64,000 nucleotides of DNA. It comes from Rhizocola hellebori (lineage in GTDB: Bacteria > Actinomycetota > Actinomycetes > Mycobacteriales > Micromonosporaceae). Position numbers and translations under genes: made by a program. Each line of letters begins with the position of its first letter. The first letter of the stretch is position 1. The stretch is taken from assembly GCF_016862955.1 (NCBI RefSeq), contig NZ_BONY01000003.1, positions 1 to 64,000 on the forward strand, in the 5' to 3' direction. Positions 41,682 to 50,190 of the stretch are shown one piece after another. The notes below the pieces were generated by a model. The model made no database searches. It was not told where the DNA came from and saw only the letters and a list, made by a program, of their open reading frames with translations.

Positions 41682-43944
41682 GCCGCAGTTCCGTCAGCGG
41701 AGCGGGCCGCCCGTAGAGGTACCCCTGGCCCAGGTGGCAGCCCCAGCGTTGCAGCTTTACCACCTGGGCCTGGGTCTGCACACCTTCGGCGATAACGGAA
41801 ATGCCCAGCGCGCGGGAGATGGAGACCACCGAGCGGCCGATCGCTTCGGCGCGTTCCGAATTCGCGGTCGGGGTGATGAGCGAGTAGTCCAGTTTCACCG
41901 TGTCCACCGGCAGGGTGTGCAGGTGGGCCAGTGTGTTGTAGCCCGTGCCGAAGTCGTCGATGGCCAGCCCCACGCCCACGTCGCGCAGACGCCGGGTGGA
42001 GTCCGCCGCCGCCTCCAGGTCAGGTATCCGGCTGGTCTCGGTTATCTCCAGCACCAGCCTGCTTCCGTCAAGCCCGTGGCGGGTCAAGGTGTCGCGCACG
42101 GTCGCTTCCAGCAGTGGGCAGCCCAGGCGGCCGGCCGAAATGTTTACGTGGACCTGCAAGTCGGCCAGGGTGGCTGTTTCCCGGCAGGCGATGTCGAGCA
42201 CGAGATCGTCCAATGCCGCCACCAGCCCGGCCCGCTCGGCGGCCGCGACGAACACGAGCGGTGGGACCCGGCCAAGCTGCGGGCTGGTCCAGCGGGCAAG
42301 CGATTCAATCGCCACGATGGCCCCGTCGGAGAGGCGGACGATCGGCTGGTAGTACACCTCGATGGCGCCGGCATGCGGCTCCCCGCGCACAGCGGCCGCG
42401 AGCAGCGTGGGCAGGTCTGGATGTGCCCATGCGGCGAGATCGCTGCGGTAGATCATCATGACGCCCTTGCCGTTCTGCTTGCCGTCGTACATGGCGGCGT
42501 CCACCCGGCGCAGCAACGCATCGGCCGTCAGATCCGGCTCCTGCTCGGCCGTGACCGCGGCGCCGATGCTGGCGCTGACGCTGACTTGGCGATCCCCGAA
42601 CCGGAACGGCGGCAGCAACACCTCACGGATCAGCTCGCCGGCTGCCTCCGGCTCCGTGCCGCCACACAGCAGCACCGCGAACTCGTCTCCGCCCAGACGT
42701 GCCACCACGTCCACACCGGACATACACGTGCGCAGCCGGTCGGCCACGCCGCACAGGACCATGTCCCCGGTCTCGTGGCCATAGCTGTCGTTGACCAGCT
42801 TGAAGTCGTCAAGATCGATGAAGAGCAGGCCGATGGGCCGGTGCTCAAGGCGATAGGCCTCGACCGCTTCGGCCAGCCGATCGTGGAACAGCGCCCGGTT
42901 GGCCAGGCCGGTAAGCGGGTCGTGAAACGCTTGATGCTCCAAGCGAGCCTGCCCGTACCGCACCCGCTCCAGCAGCATCCTGTTCTCCAGCAACGTGATC
43001 AGCTGTCGGGCCACCACCATGCAGAGAACGAGCAGCCCCACGACCTTCTCGGTGGTGTCGATGGTTTCACCGGTGGCCAGCTGAATGGAGATCAGCACGC
43101 CCGTGGCCGCCAGCGGAACATAGGGCAGCAGCAGGTAGGCCAGCTCATAAGCCTTGTCACGACCGCGGTTGCCATCCTCGGGACGCCGTTTGCCGCGATC
43201 GGTTGCGGCAAGCGCGACCAGCGCCGGGCCGGCGATGAACCCGATGTCGAAAATGGGCGGCATCTCCTCCGCGCCAAGGCTGACCAGGTACGCGAAAAAA
43301 CTGTCGGAAACCGAAAGTGCCACCAGGCCAAGCACCAGGGTCAGCAGAGCGGGCAACTGCCTTGGATTGCTACGGCCGAAGACCACCAGCAGCACCATGA
43401 TGGTGACCAGGACCAGATCGGAAGCCGGATAGGCGATGGCCACCGCGAACGCGGCCGGTGTCGGTGCCCCGGCCTGCACGACGCCGCCGAGCGAGGTGGC
43501 CCAGGTCAGAATGAACAGCGAGCCCACGACCACCAGCGCGTCGAGGATGAGCACCGCGTGCGGCGGCCGCCACGGCCGGTTGGCGGCGAGCACGAGCAGG
43601 GCGGCCAGCGCGAAAACCGGCAAGGTGAGAAAGCCGGCGTCGGCCGCGGAAGGCGACGGCAGCCCGATGTTCTCGATGATCTGGTACCAGGCCCACATCG
43701 CCATGCCGATCGACCAGCCGGCGAAACCGATGCCTAGGACCAGACGCCAGGTGCGCTGCGGGCCGCGGGATCGCCAGCCGTTCCAAAAACAGCTCACCAT
43801 CGCCGCCAGGCCCGCCACCAACTGGCCGGTGTCGTCCCAGACCGTTGCCGCGGTCGGATGCCCGGCATACAGCAGCTGCGCGACTACACCGACGGTGACA
43901 GCCGCCCCGATCACCGCAAGCACCCGTGCTGGTGTAACAGTCAT
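41644..43944 (-). CDS. membrane diguanylate cyclase/phosphodiesterase (GGDEF-EAL)
   Basis: A 766-residue c-di-GMP enzyme. Nine or so membrane helices fill the first 330 residues. The GGDEF domain has an intact ARLGGDEF active site, but the inhibitory I-site RxxD upstream reads SGVD. The EAL domain has ESLAR in place of EALLR and DDFGTGYNTL and KLDYSLI, so phosphodiesterase activity is possible. c-di-GMP controls development in actinomycetes. The ATG at 43944 has GCGAAGG a few bases upstream. A direct repeat sits in its promoter region. Confidence 0.93.
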   Translation of the reverse strand: MTVTPARVLAVIGAAVTVGVVAQLLYAGHPTAATVWDDTGQLVAGLAAMVSCFWNGWRSRGPQRTWRLVLGIGFAGWSIGMAMWAWYQIIENIGLPSPSAADAGFLTLPVFALAALLVLAANRPWRPPHAVLILDALVVVGSLFILTWATSLGGVVQAGAPTPAAFAVAIAYPASDLVLVTIMVLLVVFGRSNPRQLPALLTLVLGLVALSVSDSFFAYLVSLGAEEMPPIFDIGFIAGPALVALAATDRGKRRPEDGNRGRDKAYELAYLLLPYVPLAATGVLISIQLATGETIDTTEKVVGLLVLCMVVARQLITLLENRMLLERVRYGQARLEHQAFHDPLTGLANRALFHDRLAEAVEAYRLEHRPIGLLFIDLDDFKLVNDSYGHETGDMVLCGVADRLRTCMSGVDVVARLGGDEFAVLLCGGTEPEAAGELIREVLLPPFRFGDRQVSVSASIGAAVTAEQEPDLTADALLRRVDAAMYDGKQNGKGVMMIYRSDLAAWAHPDLPTLLAAAVRGEPHAGAIEVYYQPIVRLSDGAIVAIESLARWTSPQLGRVPPLVFVAAAERAGLVAALDDLVLDIACRETATLADLQVHVNISAGRLGCPLLEATVRDTLTRHGLDGSRLVLEITETSRIPDLEAAADSTRRLRDVGVGLAIDDFGTGYNTLAHLHTLPVDTVKLDYSLITPTANSERAEAIGRSVVSISRALGISVIAEGVQTQAQVVKLQRWGCHLGQGYLYGRPAPLTELRLTLAESPQKSLR

Positions 43945-43959
43945 AGGCCTTCGCTAGGG

Positions 43960-44006
43960 ACATATCGGGCCCCCGCGGACGCGGGTGGCACATATCGGCC
44001 CCCGCG
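43960..44006. repeat. direct repeat upstream of the GGDEF-EAL gene
   Basis: ACATATCGGGCCCCCGCG (43960-43977) recurs at 43990-44006 with one base missing; the repeat period is 30 bp, close to three helical turns. It lies 16 nt upstream of the start at 43944 on the minus strand and may be an operator. Confidence 0.45.
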
Positions 44007-44082
44007 ACCGTCGTACGTTATCGCAGTCAATCCCTCCCAGTCCACGCACGGCGGTAACACCACTCCTTTTTGGACCAGTGGC

Positions 44083-44541
44083 TTACCATTTCGCGCCTGC
44101 CTGCTGACGAGTGGGTGCGTTGAGGCGGTTGAAGGCGTTGGTGATGGCGATGTTGAGCAACAGCGCGGCCAGCTCCTTCTGGTCGAAGTGCTTGGCGGCA
44201 AAGTCCCACACCTCGTCGGGGACGGGGTCCGGGTTGTCGGCCAGCCGGGTGACGGCCTCGGTCAGGGCCAGCACGGCGCGCTGCTCATCACTGAACCAGG
44301 GCGTCTCGCGCCAGGCGGCGACGGTGTCGATCTGCTCGTCGGTGACGCCGTGGTGGCGGGCCTGCTGTGCGCCTCCGGCCACGCACGGGCTGCAGCCGTT
44401 GATCTGACTGGCCCGCAGGTGGCTTATAGCCAGCAGCTTCGCGTCGACTCCCGCGCCCATGATGGCCTTGTTTACCCCGAAAAGTGCTTGCATCGCTTCG
44501 GGGATCAGGGTTGCGGGGTTGGGCATCCGAACGGTTCGCAT
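44083..44541 (-). CDS. carboxymuconolactone decarboxylase/AhpD-like protein
   Basis: A 152-residue AhpD-like protein. The CxxC redox pair with its His follows the family pattern (SQINGCSPCVAGGAQQARHHG), and the helical AVLALTEAVTRL and NIAITNAFNRL segments complete the fold. Such proteins act as alkylhydroperoxidase-type thiol reductases. AAGGAG precedes ATG 44541. It is divergent from the NB-ARC regulator; its promoter lies in the first copy of the 92-bp repeated block. Confidence 0.9.
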   Translation of the reverse strand: MRTVRMPNPATLIPEAMQALFGVNKAIMGAGVDAKLLAISHLRASQINGCSPCVAGGAQQARHHGVTDEQIDTVAAWRETPWFSDEQRAVLALTEAVTRLADNPDPVPDEVWDFAAKHFDQKELAALLLNIAITNAFNRLNAPTRQQAGAKW

Positions 44542-44567
44542 TGTTTTCTCCTTTTTTGTGAGCGTTT

Positions 44568-44659
44568 CTGACAGGAGTCATCCGACCATCGGCGGCCCGA
44601 TCCTCGCGCCGTCCGTGGGACACCGCGGGACGGGTACGGCACCTCCTAGCCGCGCAAAC
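44568..44659. repeat. 92-bp repeated promoter block, copy A
   Basis: Aligns without gaps to 47310-47401 with 69 of 92 identical bases. Best-kept parts are CTGACAGGAG at the left end, CGTGGGACACC in the middle and GCGCAAAC at the right end. It lies between the divergent AhpD-like gene and NB-ARC regulator. GGGACGGGTAC at 44627-44637 is repeated at 44686-44696 next to the regulator start. Confidence 0.7.
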
Positions 44660-44693
44660 GCCACTGCGTTCCGTGCCGTCGAGCTGGGACGGG

Positions 44694-44699
44694 TACCGT
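44694..44699 (+). promoter_or_regulatory. -10 element, leaderless start of the NB-ARC regulator
   Basis: TACCGT lies 7 nt before GTG 44707 and overlaps the second GGGACGGGTAC motif, suggesting autoregulation. Confidence 0.4.
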
Positions 44700-44706
44700 G
44701 TACCCG

Positions 44707-46842
44707 GTGTCCAGCGTCCAAGATCGCCTGGTCGCTCAGCTCGCCCGAGTCAAGGAGCTGAGCGGGCTGAGCCTGCGCGCCCTCGCCGGCAAAGCGGGCT
44801 TGAGCAGTTCGTCCCTGTCCCGATATCTGACCGGGCAGCAGGTGCCGCCGTGGGAAGCGGTCGTGGCGCTGTGCCGGGCGGTGGGGCGCGATCCTCGTCC
44901 GTTGCGCACGCTGTGGGCCGACGCGGCCAAGGCCGGCGCCGAACCCACCCCGCGCCGCAACGACGTTCCGGCCGATCTGGCCGACTTCACCGGACGCGAG
45001 ACCGAGGCAGCTCTGGTCGTGCAGCTGCTGAGCACCGTGAACACGGTCGCCATCGACGGCATGGGCGGTGTCGGAAAGACCAGCCTCGCCGTGCATGTGG
45101 CGCACCGGCTCGCGCCGTCATATCCGGATGGCGGGCTCTACCTTGACCTCCTCGGCTTCACCCCCGGCCAGCAACCGCTTGAGCCAACAGCCGCTCTGGC
45201 AAGACTTCTAGGCGCCCTTGGGATTTCGCAGCCACCAGCCGACACCGCAGAACGCGCGGCGTTGTGGCGCTCCGAGCTGTCGCGGCGGCGGGCCCTGGTG
45301 GTGCTCGACAACGCGGTGGACGCCGAGCAGGTAAGCCAGCTCCTTCCCGGCGCGGGCAAGTCCGCGGTCCTGATCACCAGCCGCAATCGCTTGGTGGACC
45401 TGGCGGGGGTGCCGCCGGTTTCGCTGGAGCCACTGTCCAACGAGGAAGCCGCGTCGCTGTTCGGCCGTGCCTCCGGGGCCGACCTGGCCGATGGGGAGGC
45501 GGTGACCCAGGTGTTGCGGCAGTGCGGCGGGCTTCCGCTGGCGCTGCGGATGGCGGGGGCGCGGCTGCGGCACCGTCCGGGTTGGACGGTGGCGGTGCTC
45601 GCCGAGCGGCTGAGCGCGAACACCAGCCGGTTCGAGGCGGTGTTCGGCATGTCGCTGCACCAGCTCGATGCCAACCAGCGCCGCATGTTCCGGCTGCTGG
45701 GTGTGCTGCCCGGGGCCGACTTCGATGCGCCGGTCGCCTGCGCCGTCACCGGCATGACACCGGGCCACGTCAACGCGGCGCTGGAAGAGCTGGTGGACGC
45801 ACACCTGCTGCAGGAGCCTTCGCCCGGAAGGTACAGGCTGCATGACCTGATCCGGCGGTACGCGGCCGACCTCGCCGCCGAGGAGGAGCCGGACCTCGAC
45901 GCCGCGCTGCACCGGGTGCTGAATCACTATCTGGCACAGGCCGTCGCCCACGCCCAGTCGCTGCCCCTCCAGCCCACCAACGCCACGTCGCCGGGCGACC
46001 CGGCGACGGCCATGGCCTGGTTCGACCTCGAATACCCCAACCTGGTCGCCTGCTTCGATACCGCGGTGCGGCTGGGCGCCGACGAGGTCGTGGTTGAGCT
46101 GCCGCAGACCATGCGCTCCTGGTTCTTCCGGCACCGCGGCACCGGCGACCAGGTCCGCCTGCTCGAAGCGGCCGCCTCCGCCGCGCAACGGCTGGGCCGC
46201 CACCAGAAACGCGCTTCGCTTCTGGTGGACCTCGGCTTCGCCTGCGCCGCCGCGGGACGTCTTGACGAGGCGCTGGCCGCCTACCAACTAGCCGAACAGT
46301 CCGGTGTGGACGATGACGACCTCGCCGGGGTCCTCGCCCTGCGCACAGGTTTTGTGCGCAGGGATCGTGGCGAGCTGGACGCGGCACAGGCTCAATTCCG
46401 GCTGGCGCAAAGGCTTTTCGACAAGTCCGGCAATCGCGGCGGCAAGTCCCAGGCACTGGCCTTCGACGGATGGGTGACCCTCCATCTCGGCCAGCCCCAC
46501 GAAGCGGCAGAACTCGCCCGCGCCTCGATCGAGCTGGCCAGTGGGCCGGCTCGGATGACCGGGCTGGTCACCCTCGGTGCCGCCTTGGCCTCGATAGACC
46601 CGGCCGAGTCGCTGCGAACGCTGCACGGGGCGCTGCAGCTGGCGGAGGTGCCCCACAACAAGGCGTGGTGCCACCACCATCTCGGCGTCGCATTGCGCAT
46701 CATGGGTTCGCTCGATGAGGCGCTCGAACATCACCAGCTCGCTTTGGAGCTGCTGGAACCCCTTGCCGAGGCCCAGCTGGAGATCGAGGTCCGGCAGGCC
46801 TACGCCGAGACGCTCGCCTTGCGCGAGCGCCAGGGTTCGTGA
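44707..46842 (+). CDS. HTH (XRE)-NB-ARC-TPR transcriptional regulator
   Basis: A 711-residue STAND-type regulator. The N-terminal Cro/C1 helix-turn-helix is clear (LSLRALAGKAGLSSSSLSRYLTG), then NB-ARC with P-loop GMGGVGKTSL (about 118-127), LVVLDNAVDAEQV, a winged-helix region and C-terminal TPR repeats (about 480-700). The ligand that opens such proteins is usually a protein or small molecule sensed by the TPRs. GTG 44707 is favoured by the -10 at 44694. It ends 1 nt from the convergent DUF1801 gene. It probably controls the flanking AhpD-like and DUF1801 genes through the shared 92-bp blocks. Confidence 0.92.
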   Translation: MSSVQDRLVAQLARVKELSGLSLRALAGKAGLSSSSLSRYLTGQQVPPWEAVVALCRAVGRDPRPLRTLWADAAKAGAEPTPRRNDVPADLADFTGRETEAALVVQLLSTVNTVAIDGMGGVGKTSLAVHVAHRLAPSYPDGGLYLDLLGFTPGQQPLEPTAALARLLGALGISQPPADTAERAALWRSELSRRRALVVLDNAVDAEQVSQLLPGAGKSAVLITSRNRLVDLAGVPPVSLEPLSNEEAASLFGRASGADLADGEAVTQVLRQCGGLPLALRMAGARLRHRPGWTVAVLAERLSANTSRFEAVFGMSLHQLDANQRRMFRLLGVLPGADFDAPVACAVTGMTPGHVNAALEELVDAHLLQEPSPGRYRLHDLIRRYAADLAAEEEPDLDAALHRVLNHYLAQAVAHAQSLPLQPTNATSPGDPATAMAWFDLEYPNLVACFDTAVRLGADEVVVELPQTMRSWFFRHRGTGDQVRLLEAAASAAQRLGRHQKRASLLVDLGFACAAAGRLDEALAAYQLAEQSGVDDDDLAGVLALRTGFVRRDRGELDAAQAQFRLAQRLFDKSGNRGGKSQALAFDGWVTLHLGQPHEAAELARASIELASGPARMTGLVTLGAALASIDPAESLRTLHGALQLAEVPHNKAWCHHHLGVALRIMGSLDEALEHHQLALELLEPLAEAQLEIEVRQAYAETLALRERQGS

Positions 46843-46843
46843 C

Positions 46844-47281
46844 TCAGCGCACCGCTTGCTTGACGAGGGTGGCGATCCTCTTCTCACCGGCGGCGGTCAG
46901 CTCCGGCAACGCGAACGAGGTCGGCCATAGGGCACCGTCATCGAGGTTCGCCACATCGCTGAAACAGAGCATCCCGTAGCGCGTCTTGAACTTGTCCGCG
47001 GGCTGGAAATGGCAGACGATCTTGCCGTCTTTCGCATACGCCGGCATCCCGTACCAGAGCTTCGCCGACAGCGATGGGGCATTGGCCTTGATGATGGCGT
47101 GCAGCCGCTCACCGATGGCCCGATCCGATTCCGGCATTTCGGCCAGCTTCGCCAGCACCTCGCCTTCCGTGTCCACCTTTGCCCCGCGCGGGCGGCGGGC
47201 GGCCGCCTTCAGCTCCTTGGCGCGCTCCTTCATCGCGTCCCGCTCCGCGTCGGTGAATCCGTCGTAGGTCTTGGTGGTCAT
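46844..47281 (-). CDS. DUF1801 domain protein
   Basis: A 145-residue DUF1801 protein ([39 protein letters not shown], then [16 protein letters not shown]). The fold is that of YdhG/Fra-type iron-chaperone-like proteins; function is not established. AAGGAG lies before ATG 47281. Its promoter region is the second copy of the 92-bp block, so it probably shares regulation with the AhpD-like gene. Confidence 0.85.
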   Translation of the reverse strand: MTTKTYDGFTDAERDAMKERAKELKAAARRPRGAKVDTEGEVLAKLAEMPESDRAIGERLHAIIKANAPSLSAKLWYGMPAYAKDGKIVCHFQPADKFKTRYGMLCFSDVANLDDGALWPTSFALPELTAAGEKRIATLVKQAVR

Positions 47282-47309
47282 GTCGTTTCTCCTTCAGTGT
47301 CGTGTTCTC

Positions 47310-47401
47310 CTGACAGGAGTTATCTGACCACCGGCCGGTCAAGGCCCGCACCGCTCGTGGGACACCCTGGGACAGGTGGCGCGCCGTCTAGCTGCGCAAA
47401 C
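47310..47401. repeat. 92-bp repeated promoter block, copy B
   Basis: Same orientation as copy A, 2.7 kb away, 75% identical without gaps. It precedes the minus-strand DUF1801 gene by 28 nt, the same relation copy A has to the AhpD-like gene (26 nt). No regulator gene follows it on the plus strand. Confidence 0.7.
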
Positions 47402-47436
47402 AAGCGCTCAGGAGGATGCCGCGGGCCGGGACAGGT

Positions 47437-48198
47437 CTAGGCGTCCCGGCGACGCAGCGTCCAAAGGCCGCCGAGCAATGCGACCAAGGTCCACAGCGCC
47501 ATGATGCCCAGGCCAGTCCAGGGGCCGTAGTCGCGGCCGAACTGCTGCGGATCGTCCGGCACGGTGAGGTGCAGGACGACCATCCCGGCCTGGTCGGGCA
47601 GGTACTGGGCGAAGTCCTTGATTTGGGGAAGGTTGCCCAGGCCAGACCCACCGAGGAAGAACAGCGGCAGCAGGATGACCAGGGCCGCAATCGAACTGCG
47701 CAGCATCGTGGTGATCCCGGTGGCGAGCAGGCAGATCAGGGTCAGATAGCACACGGCGCCGATCATCGCCTCGGCCACACCTTTGTCGCCGAGCGTGACC
47801 CGATACGGGCCGAGCCCCGATTGCGCGGCGAAGAAGGTGGCGGGCACGATCAGGGCCGAAACGCCGAACATGGTCAGGGTGACGGCGCAAACCTTTGCCA
47901 GATAGAGCTTTCCACGTTGCGGCACGGTGATCAGAGCGGAGCGGATGGTGCCGGTCGAGTATTCCGCGCCGATCACCAGTACGCCGAACACCACGATCCC
48001 GAGCTGTGCCAGAGTGAGGCTGTAGAAAGTGGCGAACAGCGGATCGAAGTCGCCAGGCCGGTCGGCGAGCGAGGTTCTGAAGCTGCTCCCGGCCAGGTAG
48101 GCGATTGCCGCGCTGATTGCCAGGCTGGGCAGCAAGGTCCACAATGTGGACCGCACTGTGCGGATCTTCGTCCATTCCGCCAGCATCATCGCTGTCAT
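47437..48198 (-). CDS. ABC-2 type transporter permease
   Basis: A 253-residue permease with six membrane helices (LLPSLAISAAIAYLAGSSF, FYSLTLAQLGIVVFGVLVIG, then VALLGGLWTLRRRD at the C-terminus) and the EYSTGTIRSALITVPQR coupling motif of ABC-2 proteins. It is coupled to the ATPase gene by a 4-bp overlap. Together they form an exporter whose cargo is unknown; divergent two-component genes suggest regulation in response to an envelope-acting compound. Confidence 0.9.
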   Translation of the reverse strand: MTAMMLAEWTKIRTVRSTLWTLLPSLAISAAIAYLAGSSFRTSLADRPGDFDPLFATFYSLTLAQLGIVVFGVLVIGAEYSTGTIRSALITVPQRGKLYLAKVCAVTLTMFGVSALIVPATFFAAQSGLGPYRVTLGDKGVAEAMIGAVCYLTLICLLATGITTMLRSSIAALVILLPLFFLGGSGLGNLPQIKDFAQYLPDQAGMVVLHLTVPDDPQQFGRDYGPWTGLGIMALWTLVALLGGLWTLRRRDA

Positions 48199-48899
48199 CG
48201 CTGCCCTCCCGCGGTCAACCGGATGAATGCCTCTTCAAGCGAAGCCGATTCGCCGATCAGGCCTGGCACGGTGGTGTCGGCCAGCAGCCGGCCCCGCCCG
48301 ATCACGATCAGGTGCTGTGCGGTCAGCGCGGTCTCCGCCATGAAGTGGCTGGAGACGAAGACTGTCCGGCCCTGCCCGGCCAGCTCCTTCAGCAGGTGGC
48401 GGATCCACACGATGCCTTCCGGGTCCAGACCGTTCACCGGCTCGTCGAGCAGGAGCACGGGCGGATCGCCCAGCAGCGCGGCCGCAATCCCAAGCCGTTG
48501 GGTCATGCCCAGCGAATACCCGCTCACCCGCCGCCTGGCCGCATCCGGCAGGCCGACCATCTCCAGGACCTGCTTCACTCGCGCTTTGGGGAGGCGATTG
48601 CTTTGTGCCAACCAAAGCAGATGGTGGTACCCGCTGCGCCCGCCATGCATCGACCGAGCCTCCAGCATCGCGCCCACCGTGTGCAGCGGCCGGTGAAGGT
48701 GCTCATATCGCTTCCCGTCGAAGCGAACATCGCCGTGGGCCGGCCGGTCCAGTCCGAGCATGAGCCGCATCGTCGTGGATTTGCCCGCGCCATTGGGCCC
48801 GAGGAAGGCGGTGACGTGGCCGGGTTTGACGGTGAAGCAAAGGTCGTCGACGGCAATCGTGCGGCCATAACGCTTCGTGAGGTGCTGGATGTCGATCAC
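48195..48899 (-). CDS. ABC transporter ATP-binding protein
   Basis: A 234-residue ATPase: GPNGAGKSTTMRLML, a signature variant YSLGMTQRLGIAAALL in place of LSGGQ, LLLDEPVNGLDPEG and SSHFMAE for the switch His. This SLGM signature is common in ABC-2 bacitracin/lantibiotic-type exporters. The GTG start at 48899 has TAGCGT 6 nt upstream and no ribosome site, so it looks leaderless. It is divergent from a sensor kinase. Confidence 0.92.
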   Translation of the reverse strand: MIDIQHLTKRYGRTIAVDDLCFTVKPGHVTAFLGPNGAGKSTTMRLMLGLDRPAHGDVRFDGKRYEHLHRPLHTVGAMLEARSMHGGRSGYHHLLWLAQSNRLPKARVKQVLEMVGLPDAARRRVSGYSLGMTQRLGIAAALLGDPPVLLLDEPVNGLDPEGIVWIRHLLKELAGQGRTVFVSSHFMAETALTAQHLIVIGRGRLLADTTVPGLIGESASLEEAFIRLTAGGQR

Positions 48900-48905
48900 C
48901 GTTTC

Positions 48906-48911
48906 ACGCTA
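48906..48911 (-). promoter_or_regulatory. -10 element, leaderless start of the ABC ATPase
   Basis: TAGCGT on the minus strand, 6 nt before GTG 48899. Confidence 0.4.
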
Positions 48912-48919
48912 GGAGACCG

Positions 48920-48937
48920 GGCAGCGCCATCGCTGCC
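48920..48937. promoter_or_regulatory. inverted repeat between ABC and two-component genes
   Basis: GGCAGCG-CCAT-CGCTGCC, perfect. It lies just upstream of the ABC -10 and is a candidate binding site for the NarL-type response regulator encoded divergently. Confidence 0.45.
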
Positions 48938-48983
48938 GCCAAAAGTGGTCTCTGCTGGATACCAAAGTTGTCCGGCGCCCCAG

Positions 48984-48989
48984 TAGCCT
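48984..48989 (+). promoter_or_regulatory. -10 element, leaderless start of the sensor kinase
   Basis: TAGCCT lies 7 nt before ATG 48997; no Shine-Dalgarno site. Confidence 0.4.
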
Positions 48990-48996
48990 GCTGAGA

Positions 48997-50190
48997 ATGG
49001 CCCGGTATCTGCTCTCGGCCGGGGTGATCCTCGGTGAGCTCGCGCTTCGCTCCGCTGTGCGACCGGGGTGGGGCGAGGTGGCGCTCTATGGGCTCGCCGT
49101 CACGCTTGTCGTCCTGCTGCGCCACCGCTGGACCAGCGCCGCCTTCGTTGCCGCGCTGGTGTTGATGTCGGTGGCCGGACCCGGCTATGTGCTGCTGCTG
49201 TGGATCAGCTGGCAGGCCGGGCGGTCGATCGTGTCACGAATCCAGGTGGTGGCCGTGGTCGGCGCCATCGTCGGGGCTGCCGCGGGCCAGGTGGTGATGC
49301 TGACCGCGCGGCCTCAGTCCATCTCGTTGCTGCTGTTCGTGTTCCTCGTGTTCGTGGTGCTGCCCGTGATCGCGGGACGATATGTGGCACAGCATCAGCG
49401 CCTCCTGGAATCGCTGGCGGAGAACAATCGACAACTCAAGCAGAGCCAGCAGATCCTCGCCGAGCAGGAGCGGTTGCGGGAGCGGCTGCGCATAGCGCGC
49501 GACATGCACGACTCGCTGGGCCACCGGCTCAGCCTGGTTTCGGTGCAGGCGGCCGCATTGGAGGTGGCCGACCTCCCGCCGCAGCAGCGGGCGGCCATCG
49601 TGCAGCTGGCCGGTTCCGCCCGCAGCGCGATGGACGAGCTCTACGAGCTGATCGGCGCGCTGCGCACCGACGGCGTGGCAACAACTTCACCGTCGCGGGG
49701 GACGGCGGCGATCCCGTCCCTGGTGGCCCAGGTCCGAGCTTCCGGGCTGGCGGTCAGCCTGCACCAGCGCGGCGAGGCCAGGCCCATGTTGGCCGGCGGT
49801 GAGGAGTCGGCCTATCGGGTGGTCGAGGAGGGACTCACCAACGCCACCAAACACGCGCCCGGACAGCCGGTCAGCGTGGAGGTGGCCTGGGAGCCGGACG
49901 CTCTCCTGGTGACCGTGGCCAACCCGAGCCCGCCCGGCGGGCCCGGCGAAGCGACAGCCGGGCACGGTCTGCTCGGCCTCGGCGAACGGGTCGCGCTGGC
50001 CGGCGGTTTCCTCGACCATCGGTTGCAGGACAACAGGTTCCGCCTGGTCGCCATGCTTCCCGTGGCGTCGCGACCGGCTGGCGAGGAGCCGCGAGCCGGG
50101 CGCGGACGGCTGGTGACCGTCGGGGTGGTTGTCGCCCTGCTCATGTTCGGGCTGCTCCAAGTGGGCCTGGTGGTTGGCGTGTCATCATGA
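48997..50190 (+). CDS. NarL-type sensor histidine kinase
   Basis: A 397-residue membrane kinase of the HisKA_3 class. About five N-terminal helices (to about 130), a coiled linker, phosphoacceptor His171 in RDMHDSLGHRLSLV, an HATPase domain (VVEEGLTNATKHA, GLGERVALAGG) and an extra C-terminal membrane helix (about 370-392). It phosphorylates the response regulator encoded in an ATGA overlap. Divergent ABC genes are the expected target. Confidence 0.93.
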   Translation: MARYLLSAGVILGELALRSAVRPGWGEVALYGLAVTLVVLLRHRWTSAAFVAALVLMSVAGPGYVLLLWISWQAGRSIVSRIQVVAVVGAIVGAAAGQVVMLTARPQSISLLLFVFLVFVVLPVIAGRYVAQHQRLLESLAENNRQLKQSQQILAEQERLRERLRIARDMHDSLGHRLSLVSVQAAALEVADLPPQQRAAIVQLAGSARSAMDELYELIGALRTDGVATTSPSRGTAAIPSLVAQVRASGLAVSLHQRGEARPMLAGGEESAYRVVEEGLTNATKHAPGQPVSVEVAWEPDALLVTVANPSPPGGPGEATAGHGLLGLGERVALAGGFLDHRLQDNRFRLVAMLPVASRPAGEEPRAGRGRLVTVGVVVALLMFGLLQVGLVVGVSS

